The position numbers and the translations under genes are program-made. Below are positions 45,801-53,930 of a stretch of 64,000 nt of DNA, piece by piece (within the stretch, counting starts at the first letter, position 1; each line of letters opens with the position of its first letter). The notes under the pieces are model-generated. The model saw only the letters and a list, made by a program, of their open reading frames with translations. It was not told where the DNA came from and searched no databases. Source of the stretch: Osedax fenrisi (lineage: Eukaryota > Annelida > Polychaeta > Sabellida > Siboglinidae); assembly GCA_964019155.1 (NCBI GenBank), contig OZ025244.1, positions 11,867,155-11,931,154 on the forward strand, given 5' to 3'.

Positions 45801-48800
45801 AATTATTTTTGAAAAATCAAAAAACATTATTTTCAGTACAATATATTTTCCTCCTACTTTAGAAAAAATAGCTCACTCTACATTTATTGATTTCTTGATA
45901 TTAATATATTATAATAATTTTCAGCAACATGTTAGTAATGATAAAAAAATGATTATCTGTGGTGACTTTAATATTGATCTAGTGCATATAAATACAAATA
46001 AAGTGGCTAATACCTTTTTTGATACGATGATTTCACTAGGTTGTTCCCATCTAATTAATCGTCCAACTAGAATCGACACTAAACATAATTCTTCATCTAT
46101 AATTGATAATATATTTACAAATGTTAATCTTAATATGAAAAGATTTTCAGGAATAATTATTTCAGATATATCTGACCATTTTCCAATTGTTTTAAATTTA
46201 CAATTGTCTACCAAACCTCAAGATAAAGTTAAATCTACTAAAATCAAACAAAATCAAATTAATGATAGAACCATGTTTAATCTGTTTGAAATTTAAAAAA
46301 AAACAAACTGGGAATTCATAAAAACTAACGATACAGAAAAATCTTGGAATTTATTCTTGGAATACTTTATCTTAAATTTTGATAGATACTGTCCAAAAAT
46401 TAATAAAGCCTCCCACAAAAATAAACTCATTCCATGGAATACTCGAGATCTTAAAAAGGCTTGTAGAAAAAAACAGATATTATATAAAAAATATAAAATA
46501 TCTAAATCTGAAAATGACTTATTTATTTACAAAATTTTTAAAAATAATACAACATCTTTAGTTCGAGAAGCTAAGAAAAAGTATTATTCAAATCTGTTAA
46601 AAAATTGCTCTGATACAAAAAATGCATGGAATGTACTAAATAATTTACTTAATGTTAAAAAAAAATTCAAACAACTACCTGAAAATTTTAATGTAAATAA
46701 TGTGAATATTGTTGATTCTAAACAAATTGCTAATGAATTTAATTCTTTTTTTAGAGACATTGGTTCTAATTTAGATAATAATATAAATAATTGTAATGAT
46801 GATGACTTTAAATTATTTTTACCTGAACCTAATATACATAGTTTTTTTTTAACACCAGTAAGTTCAGATGAAATTATTAAAGTATTAAATGAATTCAAAC
46901 CAAAAAAATCAAGAGATCATTATGGCATATCCATGCAGTTACTTAAATGTATTTTTCCTGTATTGGTTTATCCATTTGTTTTTCTTGTAAATTTATCTTT
47001 TGAATCAGGCGTTGTACCGGATTTCTTAAAATTATCAAATATTATCCCTTTACACAAAACTGGTGATGATACATTTTTTAATAACTATCGTCCAATTTCT
47101 CTCACCTGTCAATTCGCAAAGATTTTAGAAAAAATATTTTATTCTCGCTTTTATAGTTTTTTATCATCTTTTAATATATTATCTCCTTCTCAATTTGGTT
47201 TTAGGAAAGGATACAGTACATCACATGCAATATTTAACCTCCAGTCACAAATCAGTACCTGTTTTAATAATAACAATGTTGGCGCTATAATCTTTATTGA
47301 TTTAAAAAAAGCATTTGACACAGTTAATCACAGAATATTACTTTTTAAATTAAAAAATATTGGAGTACGAGGCATTGCACTTAACTGGATAATGAGCTAT
47401 TTAACAAATAGATATCAACAGTGTATATATAATGATGTAATTTCAGATAAACTAAAAGTCATAACGGGTGTACCCCAAGGCACCATCCTAGGACCCATTT
47501 TATTTTTAATTTATATTAATGATATTACAAAATCATCTTCTTTATGTAAGTTTACCATGTTCGCAGATGATACTACTTTATATTTTGAAAATACATCAGC
47601 CGAATTACTTAATTATATTTGTCAAACTGAATTAAAAAATATTAATAAATGGTTAATATATAATAGGTTATCATTAAATTTAAATAAAACTTGCTTTATG
47701 TCTATTAATTCAAGAACTATTATAAATATAAATTTAAATAACAGAAATATTGAAAGAGTTACATTTTATAAATTTTTAGGCGTAATTATAGACGATATAT
47801 TAAACTGGAAACAACATATCTTGTTTTTAAAATCAAAACTAAAAAAAATCATATGGATTACCAACATTATTTCCAAATTTATAAATAAAAAAGCATTACT
47901 TCATATATATAATTCCATATTCTTGCCTCATATAAAGTATTGTAACATATTTTGGGGAAATACATATAAATCTAATGTATCATGCATATATATTCTTCAA
48001 AAGCGAATGATAAGAATTATATGTAAAAAACATTTTTTACATCATACTAATGGACTATTTATTGATAATTCTTTATTAAAAATAAATGAAATTACATATA
48101 TAAGTACATGTGAATTTATGTTTAAAATTTTCAATGATCTTCATCCTGTTATAACAAATTCATTTTTTTCTGTAACTTCATCATCTCACAACACTAGGAG
48201 CATAAATAATTTCTCAATTATTAATTTCAAAAAAGAACTATGCAGAAGAACATTAATATACATTGGACCAATTACCTGGAATAAGCTTGATAATATTTTA
48301 AAAAATATTTCAAATTATAAATTATTCAGGAAACGTATGTATACACATTTGTTATCTTCTTACTCAGTATACTTATAATCTAAATCTCATTTTTCTAATT
48401 TTATATCTTTTATCATGTCTTTTATCTAATATTGTATTATATACTAAGATCCACATTTTATTCTTATTTTAATTTATTGACGTTTATGTAAAAATTAAAA
48501 AAAAATTAATACTTTTGAGTTTTTACGTTTTACTTTACAATATTTTATTTCCCCGACATTAATAATATTATTTTACTGAATTTTTGCATTTTATATTTGA
48601 ATTTACTTTCATGTTTTCTTTCTTTTTAATTGACGTTTATATAAAAATAATAAAATTAAAAAAAACTGTTAGGTATTTCTTTTTTCTTTAGTATTTTCTT
48701 TAGTATTTTTTATTTCCCTCCGACTAATAATATTATTTGACTTTATTTTTAATTACATAAACATTTTGTATTGAATCTTTTTTCTTGTATACTCGATTAT

Positions 48801-48938
48801 ACTTCTTTGTTTTATTTCTCTTTATTGACACTTATATAAAAATTAGTAATTAAACTAACATTTCAGTTTGAACAAATATTTTACATTCTTTACATTATTA
48901 TAAAGTATTACAAAAAAATTCCTAAAACTTATTTACTG

Positions 48939-48970
<32 letters not shown>

Positions 48971-51900
48971 TTACATACAGTTCTTACCATCTTTCTAGAT
49001 ATTCTTTTTGTTATGTTTTATTCAGTTTTATTCAGTTTTACTTCATTTTACTTCATTTTTTTCTTCTTTTATACTAATACATCTATATGTTTGTTTAGTG
49101 TATTATTTTATAGTACTTATTATTTATTTTAGTTATTTATTTATAAATAATTAAATGATGATTACATAATTTTATGGCAAGTTCAAACAATTTATATTAT
49201 TTTTCTATTTTATTCATGTATCTATGTAAACAGGAAGTCATCTAATATTTTATAATATTTTATTTATTTAGTTTTTTTTTTGAACTTGCTTTAAAATTAA
49301 GGGTAATTGTCTCGATAAGCTTTAGCTTCTACAAAAACCCTGGTGCAAACCTAAATCTGATAATAATAATAGACATTTCTGTAATATATGAAGTTCCTAC
49401 ATTCCTAGATGTGCCTTGAAAAGCGTGTATTTATCATAATGTAATAGGGAAATAATATATTGTATAATAAGTCTTTAATAATATCCATTTTCCTGTTATT
49501 ATTTGTCCTTTTATTTTATTCGTTTTATTTTATTTCTGTTATTTTATTCCTTTTATTTTATTTCTGTTAATTTTTTTTTCCTAGATTCATTTATATAATT
49601 ACTAAAAAATTTGCCATAAAATATTTGTCATTAAAAAGTTACAACATAAATAAATAATGGTAATATTTTTTTAACTTTTTATCAAATTTGAAATTTTGTA
49701 TTGATATTATGCTTTTTATGGAAAAAATATTTATTATAATGATATTTACTTTAGTTACTATAAACAATTTAATATACAAGCTATTTTATATATTAAAATT
49801 AATTTATTATATAATACAAATGATATTATTTTTTCAATTTGAATTAATATAATTTATTGATTAATTTTATTCCTAAAAAAAACCTCATATAAGGTTATAT
49901 TATACCAAGTAACTTGAAAACTAAGATATGAAACTTATTTTTTTTAAATCTTATCATAAAGAAAACATTTCACTATATAATGTTGATACATATAAATAAT
50001 AAAATGGACTAATATATGATAAGTAGTAGTAGTGATTTAACCCGGAATCGGATTCGGGTTCCAATTCCGGGTTCTAACACAATTTAATGAGATCGGGTTT
50101 TGAAAAATTATCCAAGAGCGGTATAAAGGGGTAAACTATATTTTACCAAAGCCACAGATACACGTTCGTCTATTAAGCCTTTGTAAATTGTAATATCTCA
50201 CTGTACCAATCAAATAGGAAAATAAGTATTTAAATATTTCATAAATATTAAAATATATACATTTTTGATCATCTTATATGTTAATACAAATTAAAAAAAA
50301 ACTACACTATGAATATTTTATACTATATATAATACTAATACAATTTTTTTTTTAATTTTTTATAAATATTTCAAAAAAAATTTTAACAAATTTCAAAAAA
50401 TATTTAAAATATTTTGAAATATTTCAAATAAATTTTAAAAATATTTCAAAAAATATTTTTTAATATTTCAAAAAATGTTCAAAAAATGTAAACAAAATAT
50501 TTCAAAAAAGTGTCGCTGAAGATTGTATGTGACAAAAAAAAATCATTTTAATGTCAAAAAGTCCATTTTTCGGGTTTACCCGGTAAATACGGTATATAAT
50601 ATAATATTTATTATAAATTTTCATTATCTCAAGAGTCTCGAGATAATGAAATTTAGGATTTGATTTTCTCGAGATAATGAATTTTAGGATTTTATTGTCT
50701 CAAGATAATGAAAAATTGGCAAAATTTAAATCACTATTTATTAGTATCATAAAATATAACAACAGAAATCAACCGAAATCAACAGAAATCAACAGCTCTG
50801 CATTTTTTAACACAGAAATCAACAGCTCGGATGAAAAGGGTTACAATTTAAATATTGAAAAAAGTATACAAAATCTAAAATCATTGAATTTTGAAATCAA
50901 TAAATATATTATTAATATATTAAAAATATTTAAACCATATTAAAGAATAAGAAAAAACTTGGATAATAAATAAAATTAATTAAATATGTAGTTAATCAAC
51001 AAAGTTATTGAAGATTGAAACATGATCTTTAAAAAGTAAAATAAATGTTGTCTAAATTTTACTAAATGGCCCATTTTTTATTTGTGAGTTAAATAATTTT
51101 GTTTTATTTTTTCTATAAATTTAACAAACTGTGAAATTGTCATCAACATTGGAGATGTTAATACGGGGAAAATTTGCTGATTTTTCACTTGGAATGACCC
51201 ACACATATATATATATTTATATATATATAATAATAAAGTATACGATACTATAGTCTATGTGCCTCTTTCATTACAGTAAACACGTAACTAAAGTCTGCAG
51301 ACTACTGACACATATTGAACACTATATGTATACAATAGTCTATATCTATAGTCTGAGAGTGTATGAGTGTGTCTGTCCTGTATATTCATGTTAGAACACG
51401 TAGGCTAAACATTCACACCTATACATGTAGTGTAGTGGTACTAAATTAACATTCCGCGTATAATCTATTACATTGTTATACATCGTTATATATGTGTACT
51501 GTGTTGTACGCGGTTGATCTAGTTGGAATTTGGGTTAGTACTAGTTGATATGGATTAAAGTTTGAAATAAAACCAATAACTCTGAAATAATTTATTTGAG
51601 ACTTTTTATTTTATTTTGGTAAATACCAAATATAATATTATAATTTATATTCTATTAAATTTTCTGAAGTTATGCATTTGAATTAATATATATTTATTAC
51701 TTATTATAAGTATTATTTTTTAACAATTTAAATAGTTTAGACTATATAAATAAAACATATATATATATATATATATGTAGGTATATATACCTATATATGA
51801 TGTATATGGATATTATTATGTATAAATCATGTTACAAATTATAGTAATTTTCAAATCATTTATTTGCATAATAATTATTTCTTATTATCTATTTGTTTCA

Positions 51901-53332
51901 AAATGCATATTATTATTGCATATTATTATTGCATATTTTATCCTAACTTTATTATTATATAAATAATAATTATGATTAATATTTTATTTTATAATCAAGA
52001 TCAGAGATTTATCATTTAAATCATTACATTGAATATTAAAATAAAAAATAAGTCGATAACACCTATTTCTAATTTTCATAATATCATTAAATGTATTAAG
52101 ATATATAAGTATATTAATTTAAATTGCATAATTAGATATCTATATTGATTCTATAGAATTTTAAATTTTAAATTTAATGTAAATATTTTTATAATCTAAT
52201 AATCATTTCGTTAATTTAATTGTCTATAATAAATTATAAAATTATAGTATGTTACTATATATGGTAAATACTATTATAGTAATTGAATATACAAAATGAA
52301 TCATAAATTATAATGGATATTAACAGATTTTCTAGTTATTTAAAAATGTACCAAAATAACAAAAAATATGTATTTTTAATATTATAGTTTATTTTATGCT
52401 TTTTTTATTTATTTTTGAATTGAATCATATTAACTGGGCTATTGTTTTTCGATATTAAAGTAATCATACATTAATTATCGTACATCTAATTTTTATTAAT
52501 TTAAATAATGTTATTAAATAACAATTATTACTATATTAATGTTAGCTTCTTATACATACTAGTATAAATCATGATATTAAATTTATAAATGTGAATGAAT
52601 TATTTTTCAAACAAATAAGAAAATTCAAAAAAAAAATCAATATTATTTTTATTTGGTTTTCTTCATTCTGAAAATTAAGTTCAATATTTACTATATATAT
52701 TAATTTATAATATAATATAAAATAACTATTTTTATATCATAGCATTTTTATAATAATTTTGTTTTACAATATACTAACAAATATATATATATATAATATT
52801 ATGTTTAATATTACATATATATTTCGCAATTCGTTATAGGTTTCGCTACTGTATACTGTATTACTTAATTAATATATATATAACCTTCCACCCATTTCCT
52901 GCGAGTTTGTAGTAAGCGAAATGATCACAAATCCAAGTATATATTTCACTCAATGTCATACGCTTTAATACCGTACTGTAAAACACATATATTTAAAAAT
53001 ACTCACAATTATAAATATTTATATATAAAGTATAGGTTAATTATTAATAATGTATATATTATGTATAGTACAATAGTAGTTAAATATATAAACTACATAC
53101 CAACATTGGAATCTAATAATATTGATGTATATATTATTGTAAATCCTATAAAATTATATTTATAAATTAAATATCACTAAAACTTGTCATTAAATATTAT
53201 GATTATCATTAACATAGGAAATTATAGGTTTATTTTCTAATATGATGGGTTCACTAATGAGTTGAAACAAAAACCTTCAGATCTACATGACTTTTATAGT
53301 ATATACATTAAATTTAGTTTAATACTGATATG

Positions 53333-53380
<48 letters not shown>

Positions 53381-53925
53381 ATGTTGATCTTTAATGTTTA
53401 AATAATAATACATTAATTTCGATTATACAATAGTATTTATGTTATTCATGATAAGTATTTATAAACGTATGCAATATATATTCAATATATGATTATAAAA
53501 TAACATTAATTACGAATTTATAAATTATATTATATTAAGTTAATGAATAATTAAGTTCTAAATGTGAGTTATATAACTTGTAGAAAGAATCTAAAATGTT
53601 ATTGTATTATTTTAAGGTAATAATTAAGTATTACACATATTAGACTAATATGATATTAATGCACACGTTAAACTAACCTATTAACAGCGAACGTAATCAG
53701 ATTAGCGTAACTGTACGGCGGTTTTCCATCCCTTACTGGGACAGAGTCGATAGTTTTACTATTCGGATCGTATTCAAAACGCCCGAAATTAGCGAATCCC
53801 ATTCTCATATTAGTTTCTTCGTTTACGGCGGGAGCGGTTTGCATCCTACCAGTTGATAATGCACCACCTACACTAAGTCGTGGTAACCAATCCATAGCTG
53901 TAAGTGAACTTTCTAAATCAGTCAT
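26900..53925 (-). CDS. FoxJ2/3: FoxJ2/3-type forkhead transcription factor, 11 coding exons (gene span)
   Basis: The spliced CDS joins 53925-53678, 52975-52885, 42960-42886, 35241-35164, 31201-30968, 30542-30452, 30078-29911, 28976-28875, 28275-28105, 27709-27621 and 27037-26900. It is 1485 nt (494 aa plus stop) and every junction is GT..AG in matching phase. The forkhead domain covers about residues 67-145: GKPPYSYANLITFA, then MTLSEIYTWICDHF, then the recognition helix [20 protein letters not shown], then wing 2 GSYWAID. Family knowledge: the start MTDLESSLTAMDWLP, the later ESFRSLYKSVFE, the LSQFQGLMDSM segment and the acidic NWDKIL tail match vertebrate FoxJ3/FoxJ2, which are nuclear DNA-binding regulators. 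At 494 aa it is shorter than human FoxJ2 and FoxJ3. Oddities: introns of up to 9.9 kb full of transposons, and no obvious basic cluster after wing 2, so a small exon may be missing. The gene converges on TACC. Confidence 0.95.
27621..27709 (-). CDS. FoxJ2/3: FoxJ2/3 coding exon 10
   Basis: An 89-nt exon, phase 1 to phase 0, encoding YTEDNIAYNDFTSLHGYNV and then SSSLLDQIPQ. The acceptor is CGCTGCAG and the donor is CACAG|GTATAC. No named motif, but the phase and position fit between exons 9 and 11. Confidence 0.85.
28066..28091. repeat. Poly-G tract in FoxJ2/3 intron 9
   Basis: A run of about 15 G, a T, then 8 G on the plus strand; on the gene's sense strand it is poly-C starting 13 bases after the exon 9 donor. 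It could form a G-quadruplex on the template strand and is prone to length variation and sequencing error. Confidence 0.85.
28105..28275 (-). CDS. FoxJ2/3: FoxJ2/3 coding exon 9
   Basis: A 171-nt exon, phase 1 to phase 1, continuing GLMDSMKSAECSKWAM and then TNDQFSELASSLRVFFSKTG. Together with exon 8 it forms the conserved SQFQGLMESMRQA..KNW...QF..L..SLNQFF..TG region of FoxJ3. The acceptor is TGTAG and the donor is GAGG|GTTAGA. Shortly after the donor, the sense-strand intron runs into a C homopolymer broken by a few other bases. Confidence 0.93.
28875..28976 (-). CDS. FoxJ2/3: FoxJ2/3 coding exon 8
   Basis: A 102-nt exon, phase 1 to phase 1, reading FPAGDWLDSLKEGVRVASN followed by VNWDSLDTDLSQFQ. 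The DWL.SLKE..R.AS..NW...DLSQFQ pattern matches the conserved C-terminal region of vertebrate FoxJ3. The acceptor is TACCCAG and the donor is CAAG|GTAACG. Confidence 0.93.
28977..29910. other. FoxJ2/3 intron 7
   Basis: Mostly unique sequence with an (AGG)n stretch at about 29457-29482 and GTGCGTGC repeats near 29835-29865. The minus-strand ORF 29351-29629 lies wholly in the intron and has no splice or family support. Confidence 0.4.
29911..30078 (-). CDS. FoxJ2/3: FoxJ2/3 coding exon 7 (Pro/Ser/Ala-rich)
   Basis: A 168-nt exon, phase 1 to phase 1, encoding VPPSMLFVPPPECP, a Ser-rich stretch, and a tail rich in Pro, Ala and Gly ending PPHRDE. CCACATCAG precedes it and GAAG|GTAACC follows. It is the most GC-rich piece of the window. 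It resembles the low-complexity activation regions of Fox proteins, but no specific motif is recognised. The plus-strand ORF over this site (29895-30122) is its shadow. Confidence 0.82.
30452..30542 (-). CDS. FoxJ2/3: FoxJ2/3 coding exon 6 (FRSLYKSVFE motif)
   Basis: A 91-nt exon encoding ISSSFIEQNAHYQDL followed by NESFRSLYKSVFENT and ending in phase 1. The acceptor is CTCTCAG and the donor is CAG|GTTAGT. The FRSLYKSVFE block is a hallmark of FoxJ2/3 outside the forkhead, so this exon fixes the gene identity beyond the general Fox family. Confidence 0.93.
30968..31201 (-). CDS. FoxJ2/3: FoxJ2/3 coding exon 5
   Basis: A 234-nt exon, phase 0 at both ends, encoding 78 residues that begin QQHMYEDDMAAST and end PLINDAVILPPLRQ. 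The acceptor has a strong pyrimidine tract ending CTCCCAG, and the donor is CAG|GTTTGT. The segment is rich in Ser, Ala, Asn and Met and has no recognised domain; this linker is poorly conserved in FoxJ2/3 proteins. G+C content is far above the surrounding introns, which supports coding. Confidence 0.85.
31202..33082. other. FoxJ2/3 intron 4, 3' part
   Basis: Holds GGGGCGTGG repeats just upstream of exon 5 (31221-31262), GCGCGC stretches (31623-31675), (GGT)n near 31723-31742, (TA)n near 32183-32226, and short ACTATAGTG repeats near 32870-32930. No exon was recognised, but a small basic exon of FoxJ2/3 could be hidden here. Confidence 0.4.
33083..33234. repeat. CACGTG minisatellite, left part
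   Basis: Seven units of about 21-23 bp around CCCACGTGACCTATATGACTA, five with an exact CACGTG E-box palindrome. It is the same array as at 34727-35140; a hAT-like element has been inserted and splits it. It lies in FoxJ2/3 intron 4. Confidence 0.88.
33659..33712. repeat. (TA)n microsatellite
   Basis: About 26 perfect TA units next to the (TGAT)n tail of the LINE fragment. It is among the longest of more than 25 such tracts in the window. Confidence 0.9.
33713..34515 (-). mobile_element. LINE (CR1/L2-like) 3' fragment nested in the hAT-like element
   Basis: On the minus strand: FDSTLSFIPHI (motif E zone), then a frameshift, then IDYCSSILINLPLSS..LPPWYTFNKHFTYRIL, then MNTRALSYNGPKLWNSLPPY and TAA near 33907. 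This is the C-terminal end of a CR1/L2-type reverse transcriptase. The 3' end is the octamer-like repeat (TGATTGAT)n, written CAATCAAT on its own strand. It is 5' truncated and frameshifted. Confidence 0.85.
34727..35140. repeat. CACGTG minisatellite, right part
   Basis: About 19 units of 17-23 bp around CCCACGTGACCTATAGGACTAA, 14 with exact CACGTG. Newer units near 35000-35130 are shorter and more alike. The array begins about 25 bases into FoxJ2/3 intron 4 from the exon 4 donor. CACGTG is the core site of MYC/MAX, USF and MITF/TFE bHLH proteins; whether any binds here is unknown. Confidence 0.9.
35164..35241 (-). CDS. FoxJ2/3: FoxJ2/3 coding exon 4 (wing 2)
   Basis: Encodes 26 residues starting GSYWAIDPQLNPQ and ending PKSRQ. 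CCTATAG precedes it and CAG|GTGTAC follows. GSYWAID is the end of the forkhead, right after PGK. In vertebrate FoxJ2/3 this is followed by a basic KKRAR-type nuclear localisation cluster, which is not seen here. The donor could lie further on, or a short exon could be missing in the next intron. The intron starts almost directly in an array of CACGTG repeats. Confidence 0.88.
35524..35785. repeat. Long inverted repeat in FoxJ2/3 intron 3
   Basis: GTATTAATACATTATTGAAT..TAATCTATCCAATAATTGTTA..GATCGTAAAACAATGTA on the left is mirrored by TACATTGTTTTACGATC..TAACAATTATTGGATAGATTA..ATTCAATAGTGTATTAATAC on the right. Arms are about 85-100 bp, spacer about 65 bp. Probable foldback or MITE; class unknown. 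Confidence 0.75.
38197..38250. repeat. (ACT)n trinucleotide repeat
   Basis: About 17-18 perfect ACT/CTA units in FoxJ2/3 intron 3. Non-coding here. Confidence 0.92.
39334..39360. repeat. (GGGC)n tract
   Basis: Six GGGC units followed by GGCGGC. Four or more G-triplets separated by single C bases make a strong G-quadruplex candidate on the plus strand (template side of FoxJ2/3). Confidence 0.88.
40700..42148. mobile_element. Diverged relative of the 6597-8155 element, split by a GGGGAAAGTC element
   Basis: Shares with 6597-8155 the blocks TTTTTTTCAAATATAAAAT, ACATTAAAATAGTGAATAAAT, TTTCC.GGAAA.TTCCT..AAAATCGAA, AAATCGAAGTTT and ATCTCCTCCATGTTAAA, and ends GAACCGGCTTACAG like the other's CTCCGGCTTAACGTACAG. 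The left end could not be found, so the border is approximate. The GGGGAAAGTC element at 41041-41981 interrupts it. Confidence 0.6.
41041..41981 (+). mobile_element. GGGGAAAGTC element, copy 3
   Basis: Starts GGGGAAAGTCTCCGATTACC and ends ATCGGGGACTTTCCCC with TA on both sides, in the same orientation as copy 1 and very similar to it throughout. The homologous unfilled site in the element at 6597-8155 (around 7970-7990) shows the sequence before insertion, supporting TA duplication. FoxJ2/3 intron 3. Confidence 0.85.
42886..42960 (-). CDS. FoxJ2/3: FoxJ2/3 coding exon 3 (recognition helix)
   Basis: A 75-nt exon encoding 25 residues, [18 protein letters not shown] followed by SKDDPGK. It is flanked by TTTTACAG and AAG|GTAGTT. 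This is the DNA-contacting helix 3 and wing 1 of the forkhead, with the invariant N-S-I-R-H-N-L-S. Phase is 0 at both ends. It lies about 9.9 kb downstream of exon 2, and the intervening intron holds a LINE and several tandem repeats. Confidence 0.96.
43215..43570. repeat. ~190-bp tandem duplication in FoxJ2/3 intron 2
   Basis: The block TTCAATGATTTTATATT..TTTCCAAT..TGAAAATGTATTT..TTTTAGAAACAATTAA..AATTATATAAATATTGAAATTT occurs at about 43233-43385 and again at 43418-43570 with scattered differences. No coding content. Confidence 0.7.
44628..45645 (+). repeat. Three tandem ~0.31-0.38-kb repeats upstream of the LINE
   Basis: Each unit begins ACTATCGGTGTAAATAATATTTTAAC (units start near 44630, 44945 and 45326), continues TCATCCAATTTTAAT.TTACTAAGCAT, a variable A-rich zone of AAAAAAAATAAC, and ends TTCACTCAAAAATAAAAAA, TTTCTGAAATAACAAATT and AAATTGGAATA. 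The last unit runs directly into the endonuclease frame of the LINE. The A-rich zone explains the IFFLF-type minus-strand ORFs. Confidence 0.8.
45646..46296 (+). pseudogene. LINE endonuclease domain, 5'-truncated, in-frame stop
   Basis: The frame is open from 45646: NIPGYNHICSNRKHKNGGG and VLIYIREHYQFNI, then FSTIYFPPTLEK, MIICGDFNIDL, NRPTRIDTKHNSSSIIDNIF and ISDISDHFPIV. GDFN, the S-x-IDxIF stretch and SDH are AP-endonuclease motifs; this domain nicks target DNA to start reverse transcription. The first catalytic Asn and Glu region is missing upstream. The TAA at 46294-46296 is in the same frame as the reverse transcriptase that follows 60 bases on, so one substitution separates the two. 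Confidence 0.88.
46357..48378 (+). CDS. LINE reverse transcriptase
   Basis: About 670 residues, open and in the frame of the endonuclease. Motifs in order: NNYRPISLTCQFAKILEKI (about 240), IFIDLKKAFDTVNHRILLFK (motif A, Asp), GVPQGTILGPILFLIYIND (motif B), FTMFADDTTLYF (motif C, catalytic FADD), SLNLNKTCFM (D), FLGVIIDDILNWKQHI (E), then LPHIKYCNIFWG and the GPITWNKLDNIL tail. It copies the element's RNA at the target site. The first codon at 46357 is TTG, so this is the remainder of a single EN-RT ORF rather than a separate gene. The reading frame shows no further damage. Confidence 0.92.
   Translation: MEYFILNFDRYCPKINKASHKNKLIPWNTRDLKKACRKKQILYKKYKISKSENDLFIYKIFKNNTTSLVREAKKKYYSNLLKNCSDTKNAWNVLNNLLNVKKKFKQLPENFNVNNVNIVDSKQIANEFNSFFRDIGSNLDNNINNCNDDDFKLFLPEPNIHSFFLTPVSSDEIIKVLNEFKPKKSRDHYGISMQLLKCIFPVLVYPFVFLVNLSFESGVVPDFLKLSNIIPLHKTGDDTFFNNYRPISLTCQFAKILEKIFYSRFYSFLSSFNILSPSQFGFRKGYSTSHAIFNLQSQISTCFNNNNVGAIIFIDLKKAFDTVNHRILLFKLKNIGVRGIALNWIMSYLTNRYQQCIYNDVISDKLKVITGVPQGTILGPILFLIYINDITKSSSLCKFTMFADDTTLYFENTSAELLNYICQTELKNINKWLIYNRLSLNLNKTCFMSINSRTIININLNNRNIERVTFYKFLGVIIDDILNWKQHILFLKSKLKKIIWITNIISKFINKKALLHIYNSIFLPHIKYCNIFWGNTYKSNVSCIYILQKRMIRIICKKHFLHHTNGLFIDNSLLKINEITYISTCEFMFKIFNDLHPVITNSFFSVTSSSHNTRSINNFSIINFKKELCRRTLIYIGPITWNKLDNILKNISNYKLFRKRMYTHLLSSYSVYL
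48939..48968. repeat. Poly-A tract in LINE 3' UTR
   Basis: About 29 A in a row. It lies about 400 bases before the presumed LINE end, so it is internal to the tail, or marks the end of this copy with a second tail behind it. Confidence 0.85.
49377..52884. other. FoxJ2/3 intron 2, part between LINE and exon 2
   Basis: Holds TTTTATTTTATTTCTGTTA repeats near 49510-49570, a possible repeat end AACCCGGAATCGGATTCGGG at about 50040, degenerate AAATATTTCAAAAAAT repeats at 50350-50510 (same type as around the Helitron), ATTTTAGGATTT..CTCGAGATAATGA repeats near 50630-50710, and GAAATCAACAGCTC repeats near 50765-50830. The ORF 50677-50943 is low complexity. No exon seen. Confidence 0.45.
52885..52975 (-). 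CDS. FoxJ2/3: FoxJ2/3 coding exon 2 (forkhead helices)
   Basis: A 91-nt exon that is too short for an ORF scan. TTTTACAG|T precedes it and GGTGGAAG|GTTATA follows it. The single first base completes the split Ser; the next 30 codons read TVLKRMTLSEIYTWICDHF and then AYYKLAGNGWK. The LSEIY.WICD.F.YY pattern and the closing GWK are diagnostic of FoxJ2/3 helix 2 and the approach to the recognition helix. It ends in phase 0, which fits the next exon exactly. Confidence 0.94.
53337..53373. repeat. (TA)n microsatellite in FoxJ2/3 intron 1
   Basis: About 18 TA units. Intron 1 (52976-53677) is otherwise plain AT-rich sequence. Confidence 0.88.
53678..53925 (-). CDS. FoxJ2/3: FoxJ2/3 coding exon 1 (N-terminus and start of forkhead)
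   Basis: Encodes residues 1-82 plus two bases of codon 83. The chosen ATG gives MTDLESSLTAMDWLPRL, which matches the FoxJ3 N-terminus; it is followed by a variable linker and then DGKPPYSYANLITFAVN, the first forkhead helix. The exon ends ..AATAG|GTTAGT in phase 2, splitting a Ser codon as in the vertebrate FAINS|SP context. A CAG lies two bases before the ATG, so the exon may be spliced to an upstream 5' UTR exon, but the tract before it is not pyrimidine-rich. Confidence 0.95.
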
Positions 53926-53930
53926 TTCTG

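Larger units (their letters stand above)
45646..49376 (+). mobile_element. Non-LTR retrotransposon (LINE) with AP-endonuclease and reverse transcriptase
   Basis: The longest coding element in the window, in FoxJ2/3 intron 2 and antisense to it. It has a 5'-truncated apurinic-like endonuclease, a full-looking reverse transcriptase, and a 3' UTR of about 1 kb with three imperfect repeats (TTGACGTTTATRTAAAAAT near 48477, 48632, 48823), a 30-base poly-A (48939-48968), and an end CTCGATAAGCTTTAGCTTC followed by (AAT)n. The end and protein motifs fit the CR1/L2/jockey-like group; the exact clade cannot be set by eye. Confidence 0.85.

Noticed and set aside
46584..46898. Minus-strand ORF inside the LINE
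   Set aside because: Shadow of the endonuclease/reverse transcriptase linker on the plus strand.
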